Below the pieces are notes generated by a model, which was not told where the DNA came from, made no database searches, and was given only the letters and a program-made list of their open reading frames with translations. Below, in pieces: positions 1 to 11,572 of a stretch of 64,000 nt of DNA. Made by a program: the position numbers and the translations under genes. Each line of letters starts with the position of its first letter. The stretch's first letter is position 1. The stretch covers positions 117,237,738-117,301,737 of the forward strand of contig CM040423.1 in NCBI GenBank assembly GCA_022702705.1, read 5' to 3'. Source of the DNA: Papilionanthe hookeriana x Papilionanthe teres (Eukaryota; Streptophyta; Magnoliopsida; Asparagales; Orchidaceae).

Positions 1-125
1 ATTTTTTATAAGACATGCAATCTCAAATTTTTCAAATTTTAACTAGCCACTGGGGCTGGACTTTAGGCTTGATTGATAAAGGGAATCTAATGATTAAATT
101 GTAAGTTGAAGCAGATTATACCTCT

Positions 126-1267
126 TTGTTTTCGAAAAAAGTTCTAGTTATTGAAAAATTTTACATGAAAATTCTTAAATGGACTCCTACTTTTAATCCA
201 TCGGAGGAGTCCCCTATTGTGCCGGTTTGGATCCGTCTTCCTGGTTTGAGGCTGCCATTCTTTAATAATAACATTCTTGACTCAATTGGAAAGATTATGG
301 GCAAGCCTCTTAAAATTGATAAGTTCACTTCTAATCACTCGAAGCCTGAGGTTGCTAGAATTTTAGTTGAGAGGGATGTTACTCATAGCCTTCCTAATTC
401 TATATGGCTTGAGGATGCTTATGAGGGATATTCTCAAAGTATTGTTACAGAATTTATTCCTCAATACTGCTCTAAGTGCAAAATTTTTTGGCATAATTTT
501 TCTACTTGTTTTCATTCCCGTCTTGAGAATCGGGATGTTTCTTTACAATGCAAGAAAGATTTACCTAGAAATATTGATAAACGACAAAGTTACTCTAAGA
601 GGTTCCTCATACAACTAGCTCGATTTCTAATGTTCTGCTTAAAAATGTTTTTAATTCTGTTGTTGATTGTGTGATGGAGGGTTGTTTTGAAAGGGATAGA
701 ACAGGAGAACCTATTAACAGTAAGGCACTTATTACTGTTGATCTTCCTGAGGTTCCTCTGGCTACTTCTAATTCTATTCTTCCTCTTTTTGATTCCTCCA
801 AGCAAGTTCAAAATTCTGATTCTCTTATGCATCTGGACTCTGTTCAAGAGGTCCTTATTACCTCTGATATTCCTAATTTGGGGCTTGCTAATCAACCTTC
901 TTTTGACAGACAGATGGTTTTACGGGAACCTATTAATACTTCTCCTATCTTATCTGTTAATCCTGATATGGTGGTCTCTAATTTGATTAATAATCAGAAA
1001 CCTTTTCTAGAATATGCTTTGATTTCAGGTAAACAACTAGTTTTACATGTTGATAATCCTTCGAAGGAAACTCCTCTTCTTTCCAGCTTGGAATTGGATG
1101 AAGGTTTGATGATTCTGAAATCATCCAAGAAAAGGAAATTTCGTGGTTCCCATGAATTTAGTTGTGTGAACCCTTGTGCTAACTTAGCACTTAATTTGGG
1201 TAAGGCTGATTCTTCTCACTCTCTTTCTGATTTAGGTTCTTTTATTGTTTTTAATGATGAATTTTAA
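126..1267 (+). pseudogene. LINE ORF1, gag-like protein with DUF4283-type region and zinc knuckle
   Basis: ORF1 proteins of plant LINEs bind the element RNA and form the ribonucleoprotein. The first open stretch (126-674) shows the DUF4283-like pattern with PVWIRLPGLRLPFFN, then a segment with PEVARILVE, and a CCHC knuckle of form C-x2-C-x4-H-x4-C (YCSKCKIFWHNFSTC, about 465-510). The frame then shifts, and 671-1267 supplies a low-complexity Ser/Leu/Asp-rich C-terminal part, as is usual for this ORF. The N-terminus is probably incomplete because the reading frame may begin before the window. The end overlaps the ORF2 start by about 14 nt. Identity as LINE ORF1 is secure; the exact start is not. 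Confidence 0.8.
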
Positions 1268-4200
1268 TACTATTATTTGGAATGTGAGAGGCATAGCTAA
1301 AGCTTGTGCTTCTGAGCATCTTAAAAATTTAATCAGGACTTATAAGCTTAATTATTTTACTATCCTTGAGCCTTTGGTTAAGATGGAGAATAATGAGCAT
1401 TATAGGAAGAGATTTGGTAATTTCAAGGTTTTTGCTAATACTACTAATAAAATTTGGTTATTTTAGAAAGATTGGTTGAACATTGACATTCTTATAAATC
1501 ATTCTCAGTTTCCTCATGTTAGATTTCATTATGGATATGATTCTTTTCTTTTTTCTATCATTTATGTTGGTTGATTGAGGAATGCTCGTCTTAAGCTTTG
1601 GCATTTTTTTGAGACTATTAACCCCTCACACGAGGCTTGGTTAATCGGAGGTGATTTTAATATGATTTTTTCTTTTGATGAAAAGAAGGGTGGTGCCTCT
1701 CCTAATCTTGCCCTTATGGAGGATTTTAATTTTGCATTATTCAAGGCTGGCCTTTATGATTTACATTACAGTGGTAATCGTTACACTTGGCATCGAGGTA
1801 ATGTTTTTGAGAGATTTGATAGGTTTGTTGCCAATATTGAGTGTTTTAATTTTTTTCCTTTGCATAAGTTCTATAATTTGCCTATAACGGCTTCGGATCA
1901 TGCTCCCATTCTTCTTAAAGTTTGCATGGATTCTAATATGCACCCGTATGTTTTCTGTTTTTATAACATGTGGCTTCAACACCCTTCCTACAACCAATTC
2001 CTTAAGGAGAATTGGAAAAGTATGCCTAATGTTTCGTCCGGTTTTAATCTTTGGATGCTTCATAAGAATCTTGCTAAAGGCCTTAAATCTTGAAATTGGA
2101 ATGTCGTAGGTAACCTTCATAGAAAGGTTGAAGTTATGGAAGCTAAAGTTTCTGAACTTGAGCTTGATTTTACTAATGATAGAATTGAGTTTTCTGCTCT
2201 TATTCGAGGGCAGCAGGATCCTAATGCTGCTATTTCCATGGAAGAGCATTTTTTTGCTCAGAAAGCTGCTAAATGTCAGTTTTTAAATGGAGATAGAAAC
2301 TCTAAATTCTTTCAGGCTTACATAAATAATAGAGGGATGATAAATTGGATTCTTAAGATAATTAAGGCTGATGGCTCAATTCTTTTGAATCAAGAGGCTA
2401 TTTGTCATGATGGTGTTGATTATTTTTCTAATGCTTTTAAGAATACTGGCATTGATTTATCTCCTATTGATTCTTCTATCTATTATGATTACCCTTATAT
2501 TAATAATACTGTTCTTACTTCTCTTCCGAGCTGTGAGGAAATTTAACATACTATTGTTAGTATGGAGAATGGTAAGACTGCTGGATCTGACAATTTTACT
2601 GTGGAATTTTATAAAAATGCCTGGGATGTTATTGCTAAAGATGTAACTCGTTTGATTCAAGATTTTTTTAATGGAAATAATTTGCCTCTTTTCTTTAAAG
2701 CAGCTAATATTGTTTTAATCCCTAAAAAGCATGATGTTTCTTCTTGGGATGGTTTTAGGCTGATTAGTCTTAGTTCTGTTATTTCAAAAATCATCTCTAA
2801 AATTCTGGTTAATCGGCTGCAACCTCTTCTTCGGAAAATTATTTGTACTAATTAATCTACCTTCTTAAAGGGTAGGAGTCTTTGTGATAATGCCTTAATT
2901 GTTCAGGAACATCTTCTGGATATTGATCTTCACAGACGTGGTCGAAACATTCTTTTTAAATTAGATATTCAGAAAGCTTTTGACCATATCCAGTGGGAGT
3001 TTCTTATGGATATTTTAAAGGCTATGGGTTTCAACTCTAGTTTTTGTCAAATCATTTATCTTATCATCAGTGGTAATTTCAATTATGTTATTATTAATGG
3101 TAAGAAGCATGGTTTTTTTTAAGCTTTTAGAGGTCTTAAGTAAGAATATCCTTTATCTCCTTATCTTTTTATTATTGCTTTAGATTACTTTTCCGGATGC
3201 TTGAATAGATTATATATGACTAACCCCTCTTTAAATTATTTTCATAAGGGGAATTTATCTATTAGCCATCTTTGTTTTGCTGATGACTTGATTATCTTTA
3301 CCAATGCTAATAAGCCTTTTATTAGGAAGGTTTGGGAGATGCTGTTGCATTTTCAAAGTGTTTCTGGCTTAACTTTTAATAAATCTAAATGTTTTTTTTA
3401 TTGTGCTAAGAAGATTCCTGTAAAAAGGCATTGGATTGCAGATTTTACTGGCTATAGCCGTGGCATGCTTCCTTTAAATTATTTAGGTTTTACCTTGTAC
3501 AAAGGTAGATGTCATGGTAAGGATTTTCTTGGGTTGTATGATAAGATTAAGAATAGAATTTTGTCGTGGGAGAATAGTTTTCTCTCGTTTGGGGGTAGGA
3601 TTACTATTCTTAAATCTATTCTTACTTCCCTGCCTTTTTATTCTCTTCAGTTTATGAAAATTTCTGGGTTTATTATTAAGAAGATTGAGTCTCTTTTCAA
3701 TAAATTCTTTTGGGAAGGTTCTTGTGGTTCAAAAATTCATTGGAAGAGTTGGGCTAAGCTTTATAAGCCACCCGAGTTTGGCGGTTTAGGCTTTAGAAGC
3801 TTAACTGACTCTGTTACTTTTAATTTCATGAAACTTTGGTACCATTCCGTAAGAATGATTCTCTCTGGGTCTCCTTTATGCATTCTAAGTATTGTGCTAA
3901 TGATCATCCCCTTACTATTTCACCTAAGGCTACAAATTCTTTTATTTGGAAAGATATGTTGGTTGTTTCTCATAATACTGAGTTTTTCTTAACTTGGGAT
4001 CTGGGCAAAGGTAATATATCCTTTTGGTACAATGATTGGATGGGAAGTGGTGCTTTGGCTAATAGTTTTGGAGGCCCGGAGCATGTTAATCTAAAGGTGA
4101 ATGATTTTTTGGTCCATAATAGTTGGATTCTGAATAAACTTTTGCGGTATGTTCCTTAAAATGTGGCTAGTTTTATCTCTAGCATTCCCCTTAATATCAA

Positions 4201-5212
4201 CAGAGAGGATAGGGTGACTCTGAAAGGTAAACAAGGTATTTCTGATGCTAAAATCTTTGCAGATTCTTTAATTTATACAGCTGGTTTTGATTTTAAATGG
4301 TTATGGAACAAATGACTTAAGCCCTCTATTTCTTTCTTTGCGTGGAGTGTTCTGCATAATGTGCTTCCTGTTGATGACATTCTTAAACTTAAGGGCTTAC
4401 ATGTCCCATCTTATTGTTCTCTTTGTATGCATGATTGTGAGTCCATTAATCATATTTTTCTGCACTATTCTTTTGTTCGCGAGGTTTGGCTTCGTTGCTA
4501 TAGCATTCTTAGGATTTCTACAGATTATTTTCAGCATGCTACTATTATGGATCTGTTTAACGATTGGAAGAAGTTTGAACGTCTATTGTTTAATTCCATT
4601 CCTGCTATCATTACTTGGTTCATCTGGGTTGCTAGAAATGATATTAGGTTCTATGGTAAGAGATCTAATGTTATTTCTACTGTTAAATTAATCTTTGGAT
4701 ATCTTTTCAAAGGTTTGGTTTTTTTAACATCTAAGGGGAAGCTTAACAGGAAGCTGTACAAGTTACTCCATAACTTGGGATTCCTTAATACTAGTAATGG
4801 GAATGTTTCTGAGACTATTCGTTGGATTAAACCTCCTGCTCCTTTTATCAAAATTAATGTCGATGGTTGTTGGGATAGCAGGTTTGCTAGTGTTGGGGGT
4901 GTTTGCCGTGATTTTGCGGGATCCATTCTTTACTGGTTTGCTTCTCCTTCTGTTCCTATCTCGCCCCTTGTGTCTGAAGCAGATTCTTTGGTTTTTTGTT
5001 TGCAGCTGGCTGTTCGAAAAGGTTGGAAGTTCATTATTTTGGAAACTGATTCTTTTATTTTGTGGAGGTATTGTTTATTGCATGAACGATATCACTGGAG
5101 TGTAAATCTTCAGATGAAGAGAATCTTGGATTTATCTAGGAATTTGGTGGTCAAGTGGAGTCACACTCGACGTGAAGGTAATCAAGTTGCTCATTGGATT
5201 GCTAAGATGTGA
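1254..5212 (+). pseudogene. LINE ORF2: endonuclease - reverse transcriptase - RNase H
   Basis: ORF2 nicks target DNA and copies the element RNA at the nick (target-primed reverse transcription). The start MNFNTIIWNVRG (1254) is the typical endonuclease N-terminus; GGDFNMI (about 1647-1667) and SDHAPIL (about 1893-1913) are the catalytic blocks. RT begins near NGKTAGSDNFT (about 2568) and carries the FADD catalytic box at 3276-3287. A Cys/His zinc-binding segment (CSLC to FLHY, about 4410-4470) precedes a C-terminal RNase H with NVDG, SEAD, ETDS and a final GNQVAHW (about 4855-5205). In-frame stops occur near 1464, 1572, 2091, 2544, 2853, 3118, 3139, 4157 and 4312, plus one frameshift near 3850. 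Nothing can be expressed from it. Confidence 0.9.
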
Positions 5213-5489
5213 TTTTATTTTCGTATTGCTTGGGTTTCTTCTTTTATTCCGGTCCATTTATTTCATGTTGCTTGTTGGGATATTTAGTTTTATTGTGTTT
5301 GTCGTTGTGTTGTGGTGTATGAGTTATTTTTTCTGTTTTTTCTGTTTTTCTGGTAAGAGGTCCTTAGATTCTCTCTTTTTTTATGTGCGTTGTATGGGTG
5401 TGTTAGATAGGACCTCTTTCCCGGTGTTGTAATTTTAGTTTTCGATGAAACACATAAGGAAACTGTCTCTTTTAATTATAAAAAAAAAT
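5213..5489 (+). other. LINE 3' UTR and poly(A) tail
   Basis: After the ORF2 stop comes a T-rich untranslated segment ending with a run of A at about 5480-5488, then ordinary AT-rich DNA. The A run marks the probable 3' boundary of the LINE. A translatable stretch at 5172-5432 overlaps it in another frame and is a chance ORF in T-rich sequence. Confidence 0.7.
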
Positions 5490-7637
5490 GATATTTAATA
5501 TTCGTTTTCTTTGGATTGAAGAAATCTAGATTTAATATTAGACGGAGTTCAAAGTCGTGAGTCGCATACCCAAATGCAAGAACTCGGTTCTTGTGGTTAG
5601 GGACTGTAAATTAGAAATGGATTGTTCTTGGGAAGAAGGACAAATGTGTAAACAGATTTCCTTGTTCAGAAAAATGAATTTATTAGTAAATAAACACTGC
5701 TTGTTTTAAGGCCTAAAATGCAAGCCCCTGTTGTTCGAAACTTGTCTCAAACTATTCACTAAAATAGGCTGCATGTCTGAAAACATGAGGCCATAAGGGT
5801 AAGCTGAATTTAGTACGATTAAGTGATTTCAAAATATTTGCTTCTCCTTTTTATTATAGGAATTCTAATTTCAAAACAGTTAAACAAATTGTGACAAAGT
5901 TTAAGTGCAGCTTTAACAAAAAAGTCACTCGAAATATAAATTAAGAGAAGACCAAATCAACAATTAGGTGGGAGAATTGTTCAGAAGCTTAAAAGCCAGC
6001 ATTTAGGAGTTCGACGTGGTCTGCCAGTGACATGTTGGAGAGGTTATTTTGTTGGGAGGCCATAAGTTCGAATCTATGGGGTTTTTTTTTCATCTTTAGA
6101 TATCATATAATTTTTATCTAAAATTTCATTAAAATAATTAATTTTTTATATAAGTTTAGGAGCTGTTCGAGATCATTTTTTGTTTTTTATCTTTTATTTT
6201 ATTTACACTTTTATTTCAAATAAAATATGCTTATATGTTATAGCATTTTAATTATTAAAAAAAAATCAAAATAATTTTAGAATTTTTTAATTTTTTGAAA
6301 TAAGTTATTCTATTTTAAAACTAAAAATAAAAATTTGAAAGAATTCAAGATATAAATATATTTTTAGAATAAAAAAAAATAAATGTGATCCTTAAAAAGC
6401 CATTATTTTATAAATTTATAAATAGTGAGAAGTTTTTTTATAAATTAATTTAGAATTATCTAATTTTCTATTACATCAATTAATTATTTTCAAAATATTG
6501 TATTAATTAATAGATAAATAAAATTCAAAATAATTTATTCTTATAAATATAAAATAAATTTATAAGAAATTCGTTAGCTTATGAAAATTTTAAACTCTAG
6601 TTATATTCTAATGAAAAACAAAACAATATAAAATTTTTAAAAATAAAGAATTCATATGTTATAGAAATTTTTTTATTATATTAATGTTATTTTAAATATT
6701 GAAACAAAATAAAAATTAAATTAAAAAAAAGATTTGTTATAATTTGTTATTTATAGTAGTTAACTGAGACCCCAGTGCCGAGAAAGTTCTCAGGTTTAGA
6801 CAAAAGGAAGAAGTTGAATATGCTTGCCATAAAAAATGAAATAGCATTCCACAAAGTCTCAGCGTTTGACTGAAATATTATATTATGTCGTCTTTTGTTA
6901 TAGACCCTATATAGGAACTTTGATCTTTCTGCGAGCCCTTCCGTATAAAAGATAAAGAGCCACCCACCCTGGTGGACTTAGCACGTAACATCAAGAAGAG
7001 AAGATGTGATCGGGGGTTTATATTTTATACCACTTTGGATTTGGACTCATGCAATGGACTGTCGCATATTCCGTCTCTTATGTTTCACAAGACAATAGGA
7101 CTAATTTAAGGAGCACCATTATCAAATCATTAAATACAACTTGCCATGATGATGATGACGAAAATATGGCCTTGAATTAATTGTATTTCTCAATGTTAGA
7201 ATGTCGAAATCATACCCCTCTTATAATCTTTCTGTGTAAAATGGTGGTTAAATGGAATGATGATCTTTCTAGTTTATTTATTGTATAATGACAATAATGG
7301 TTGTGGCAACCCACGGAACAAATTAAATGTAGTAGATTTAAGCAATAGTACATTTATACTGTTAATATAAAATTGATCATCCAAATTTTTTTCATTTCCA
7401 TAAGCAATTTCAAAGCATTCAACTAGAATTAAATGCAAATTCAAGATTGTTAGGTATGACTCATATACCAGATAAGAGATAAATGTTGAAGCGGAACGGA
7501 GCAAGCCAGCGGAGCGGAGTGGAGCAAGAGCATCTGTCCAAACATGGAAGTTTTGTTATGTGGGTTAGGGGAGCGGGGACAACGCCCCTGTGGTACAATA
7601 CAGCGGTAATTATGTCATTACATATTGAAATCTAGGG
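5490..7637. other. AT-rich spacer with no recognisable gene
   Basis: This stretch is mostly AT-rich simple sequence, especially 6100-6750, without an ORF that looks real. Two patches are less AT-rich: 5985-6100 (SINE-like, annotated separately) and 7490-7600, which has GGAGC-type short repeats and a GC-rich motif and may be the edge of an unrecognised transposon. The minus-strand 76-codon ORF at 7274-7504 matches nothing I know. Confidence 0.6.
5985..6100 (+). repeat. Possible tRNA-derived SINE head (degenerate)
   Basis: The sequence around 6066 contains GTTCGAATCT, a good match to the RNA polymerase III B box (consensus GGTTCGANTCC). About 49 nt upstream is a weak A-box-like TGGTCTGCCAGTG (about 6017). 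Between them lies tRNA-arm-like sequence, and a T run follows. The A-to-B spacing is longer than in a normal tRNA, so a functional tRNA is excluded. A decayed SINE head or old tRNA pseudogene is the best guess. Confidence 0.35.
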
Positions 7638-7657
7638 TTATATATATATATATATAC

Positions 7658-7742
<85 letters not shown>

Positions 7743-7743
7743 C

Positions 7744-7784
<41 letters not shown>

Positions 7785-7790
7785 GTGTGT
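7638..7790. repeat. Compound microsatellite (TA)n with TACATA interruptions, then (TG)n
   Basis: TA dinucleotides run from about 7639 to 7750 with regular TACATA interruptions and switch directly to about 19 TG units at 7752-7790. The open frame through it (7680-7883) only translates the repeat. The tract is prone to slippage, so its length may differ between individuals or be unreliable in the assembly. Confidence 0.95.
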
Positions 7791-8666
7791 AATCCTAAAT
7801 GTGATTTGTACTCTTTTCTGAAATTAAGGAAATGCCATCGCTATGCACACGAGGACGTAGGCATTTTTGCTGAACCTTGTTAAATCTCTGTTTTCTTTTT
7901 GATTTGCATCGATTCTTGCATTTTCTTCGCCCTAAAATTCTCAACAAAGATTATATAATATGATGCAATATATTTAATCATTGTGGTCCAATGGGCTTCA
8001 CCTAGCTCGTGAGGATTCTAGATCCTTGGATGCTTGGAATGGAGGCCTTATGTGTCAGAGGGAATAAATTCCTTGAATAAATTACTAGATAGTGGGCCAT
8101 AGTAGGTCATATTACTTTAAAGGTAGCCATAATGAGTGGATTCTAAGTGTTTAATTTTTTTCTCTAGATGTTTGTATTTTTAGAAATCTGAAAAAACTCT
8201 TTCACGTGCATTTTTTTCTTAAAGAAGGCTTTGAACTGGTGTAGTTATGCTACAATCCTGAGTAACCACGTCATACCAAGATAGTTTGACATGACCACTC
8301 CAGAACTTCTATGACTATACTTGGCAGCTTGGGCTTAATATGAATGATCTGAGCATGATTAAGCTAGTATACTTCCAAATTTAGCCATTTTTGTTGATCT
8401 TTTGGCCAACCCAACTCAATTGAAGCTGATTTTGGAGAAAGTAAGAGATGGACTAACTCCACCACAAAATGGACCAATAGCATGGAGCTTGGGTGGTTTA
8501 AGCAAAATCCTCCATGTGCATGTGGAGGGAAAGCATGGTCAATAGGTTTGAGGCTAGGGAATGAATTCTCATTCATCCTCATTAGTTCTCAGTTGAGCTT
8601 GGAGTGTCTTAGAGGCTGAAGGAAGAGCTCTTTAAGAAGAAATCCTTAGAGAAAATTTGAGCTAAC
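7791..8666. other. Unassigned spacer left of solo LTR A
   Basis: Mixed-composition DNA without a convincing ORF or known repeat. The minus-strand 72-codon frame at 8364-8582 has no recognisable motif. The last five bases, 8662-8666 (ctaac), are the left target-site duplication of the solo LTR that follows. Confidence 0.6.
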
Positions 8667-11036
8667 TGTTGACCTCATTTTTGATGAGGTCTTCCCTTCT
8701 TCTTTTTAGTGCTTAGGATCTAGCCTTAGGCTTTTCCTTTGACTATCTTAGAGGACTAGAATTGGGACCCACATTTTAGAAATTTAAACCACTTCTAAAC
8801 TCCCTGCAAACTCCACAAACTTGACTATAGACCCCTAATCACCTAGAGGGTTGAAATCAAATGTGGAAGTTTAAAGGATGAGTTCCTATAGGACTCTTTG
8901 GCCTTAGGACTGCCCTGGGTGGCTTGGTCTGGTGAAGGGGCTGACTTACACTACACTTACACACTACATTTCTACACACTTCCTAAAACTACACCCATAC
9001 CCAACTTGACCTCCTGACTCATGTAGGTGATTCACATGGATGGTCCTTAACCCCTAAGCCCTCGGCTAAGAGGGTTAGGAACAACATAGATGAATGCCTC
9101 AAATGAGTCCTTTCATGGCTCATATGGGCTTGAAATGGTTTCATGGCTCAACCAAAATGATTTCTTTCCACCTAAATTCACCCAATCTCCAATTTCCCAA
9201 ATTTTCAATTTTTGACCCCGAGACCCTACACCTACTAAACCTACCCAAAACCTCGAAATTACCCAAATTTTTGCAAAATTTCCAAATTACCCAAAATTTT
9301 CCAAAATCAATCCCAAACATCTCCACATCACTCAAATTGATCATCCATACCCAAAAATACCAAAGATTCCAAAGATACCCCCCAATACCCTCCAAATACC
9401 CAAAATACCCTTCTTGGCCTAAAAATCCAAAAATTCAAAAAATTCCCAGAAAATTCCAGAAAATTCTAAATATTTCCAATTTCATTTTGTCCAACTACAC
9501 CATGGGTCAATTTTGTCAATTTACCCTACTGTTGTCAAAACCCCCAAATTGACCCATTTTAACCCAAAGTGAACCCAATGTTAAACCCAAACCTATCCAA
9601 TTGACCCAAATTCTGGTCCAATTCAATTCTAAACTTCAATTCAACATTCCCAATACCAATTTACACCAAATCCAAGTCCAATTTGATTGACATTTGGATC
9701 CAATTTCACTTTGGGCCTTAAAGCCCAAATTTGGACCCATGACCCAAACTTAGCCCAAACTAACCCAATTCAACTCCAATTAACCCCAAATCTTTTCTAA
9801 ACCTTCCTTAACATCCCCATAAACAAAACACTAACATGATTTGCCCAAGATTTTGACCCAAACCCCACTCAAATTCAACCCAAAATCAAAAAGCCCAATT
9901 TCGACCTAAACCCAAACCTAACCCAAATAGGCCCAAACCTCAAAATCAAAACCCAACCAAAGCCAAAACCTCTTTGAAACACTCCCATAAAAATTTCTCA
10001 ACATTTATTTTACATCAATTTCAACCCTAGCCCAACATTGGCCCAAGTTAGCCCAATTTTACCTACATTGGCCCATTTACCAAATAAACCCAAATTCAAC
10101 CCAATTCAAACCCAAACCACCTTAAATCTATTTCAAATTATTCATGAAACATCCCTAAACCAAAACCAACAACTATTTGGCCCAAACTTCTACAAAAATT
10201 CCCATCCATGAACACATCCTTAAACTTAAAAGCCCACTTCCCTTAAACCTTCTTAAAAACCCATCTTCATTAAATTTTAAAAGCCCAAATCATCCTAAAG
10301 CCCACATGACACTTCCCCTCATCATCCATTTGATCAAAATCACCCCTAAGTTTCAAAATCATCAATTAAACCATTCCAAATCAAGCCACATGTCAAATTA
10401 CCCCCTAAATGTCAAAAATTTCTAAAACCCTTTTCATGAAACAAATCAACCTTTTCCCAAGCCAAATGAAGCCATGAACAAGCCATTCTCAAGCCACATG
10501 AAGCCATGAGGGCTTTGACTTGTCATTAGTCCATTTATGGCAAGAAGAGGGGTTCTTTCTTAAACCTCCTTTAACCTTTTTTACCTTAATCATGTCACAC
10601 ACTAAACCATGTTTAGCCACCTCATCATGGATGGAGACTTCACCACTCCTTCTAAGCCGACCTAAATGATTCCCTCAGCTCAAAATCGAGCTTGGAAGGG
10701 TGCACCAAGCCCAAAATGGTGGGTTGACCCAAACCAAGCCAAAGTGAGCCTTCTCCCATTCCATTTAAATCAAACTCCTTTACACATGTCAAACCTCAAT
10801 CGCCTACACTAAACCCCGGCCCCGACCCACCCGACCAAGATGGTGACCATTGCTCGGCCGGCCGGCCACCAGGCCGCCGGAAAACACCATGGCCGAGAGC
10901 TCACATGTGAGCCAACATTGAAATTCTCACTTCGCTGAGCTGCCCCATGCCTAGTGGTCACCATGGCTGATCTTCTCCTCACCAGAGCAGCTGATCCCAA
11001 GCCCTAACTCCCCCTGGGAGGCCCCCCAGCCAGCTC

Positions 11037-11044
11037 TATTTAAA
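11037..11044 (+). promoter_or_regulatory. Probable TATA box of LTR A
   Basis: TATTTAAA lies in a GC-richer stretch and is conserved, with flanking CTC and cytosine-rich sequence, at the same place in all four long LTR copies. It would put the U3/R boundary about 2.4 kb into the LTR, leaving roughly 5 kb of R plus U5. Transcription itself is not shown. Confidence 0.6.
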
Positions 11045-11553
11045 CTCCACCCCTCTCGGCCATGAAGGGAGCTAAGCAAAAAACCTTGCCAAAACTCTGC
11101 CAAAATTGTTCCAGACCCTTCTCCACTCTTAGAACACTTGATCCCCGATGAAATCCCCCGTCATTTCTCCTCTCGTAAGCTCGATTTCGGAGTTGAAATT
11201 CCACCCAAAACCAGGACACTTCTCTACGGTGAGCCAATTCTCAAATTGATTGGCTCTACACCTTCACCGGACCAAGGGAAGGTGTCCACCGCCAAAGCCC
11301 CATCTCCGAGGCCACCCGGTTGCTCCAGCCTCCAAGCTTTGTGATCGGGCTTGGTCGAAATCATATCCGGACAATTCCCTGGACCGGGAGACTTCATCCG
11401 GAGCTCGCTGGGACCCAATCGAAGGTGCAACAACTCTCAGATTGAAGCCACACTTCTCTGAGCCAAGGTATGAGCTAACTCTCCATCCCGAGCTTCTGGA
11501 GATTCTCCATTTCGAATGCCTTAGTTTTAATGCATGTTAGCCGTATAGATGTG

Positions 11554-11572
11554 TTCGTCTCTTCGAGACGAA
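11554..11572 (+). promoter_or_regulatory. Conserved short hairpin downstream of the LTR promoter
   Basis: TTCGTCTC and GAGACGAA form an 8-bp perfect inverted repeat around a 3-nt loop, about 510 nt after the TATA box. The same place in both LTRs of C (34242-34260 and 54542-54560) forms a 7-bp stem with a 5-nt loop. In LTR B (near 26356-26374) the stem is weaker. An RNA-structure role is inference. Confidence 0.45.

Larger units (their letters stand above)
1..5489 (+). mobile_element. Plant L1-type LINE (non-LTR retrotransposon), decayed, 5' end outside the window
   Basis: The segment carries the order ORF1 (zinc knuckle), ORF2 endonuclease, reverse transcriptase, Cys/His zinc-binding region and C-terminal RNase H, then a roughly 280-bp 3' tail ending in a short A run at about 5480-5488. 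This is the layout of plant L1-clade LINEs. No LTRs flank it. The coding frame is broken by many in-frame stops and at least two frameshifts, so the copy is dead. Its 5' end precedes base 1, so target-site duplications cannot be tested here. Sequence after the A run changes to AT-rich spacer. Confidence 0.9.

Noticed and set aside
1..5489. LINE ORF2 as an active element
   Set aside because: At least nine in-frame stops and a frameshift near 3850.
7680..7883. ORF of alternating Tyr/Ile then Cys/Val
   Set aside because: Pure translation of the TA/TG microsatellite.
9094..9552. Plus-strand 152-codon ORF rich in Pro, Lys, Asn and Ile
   Set aside because: Low-complexity G-poor U3 sequence; the corresponding frames in LTRs B and C are short and unrelated in extent.
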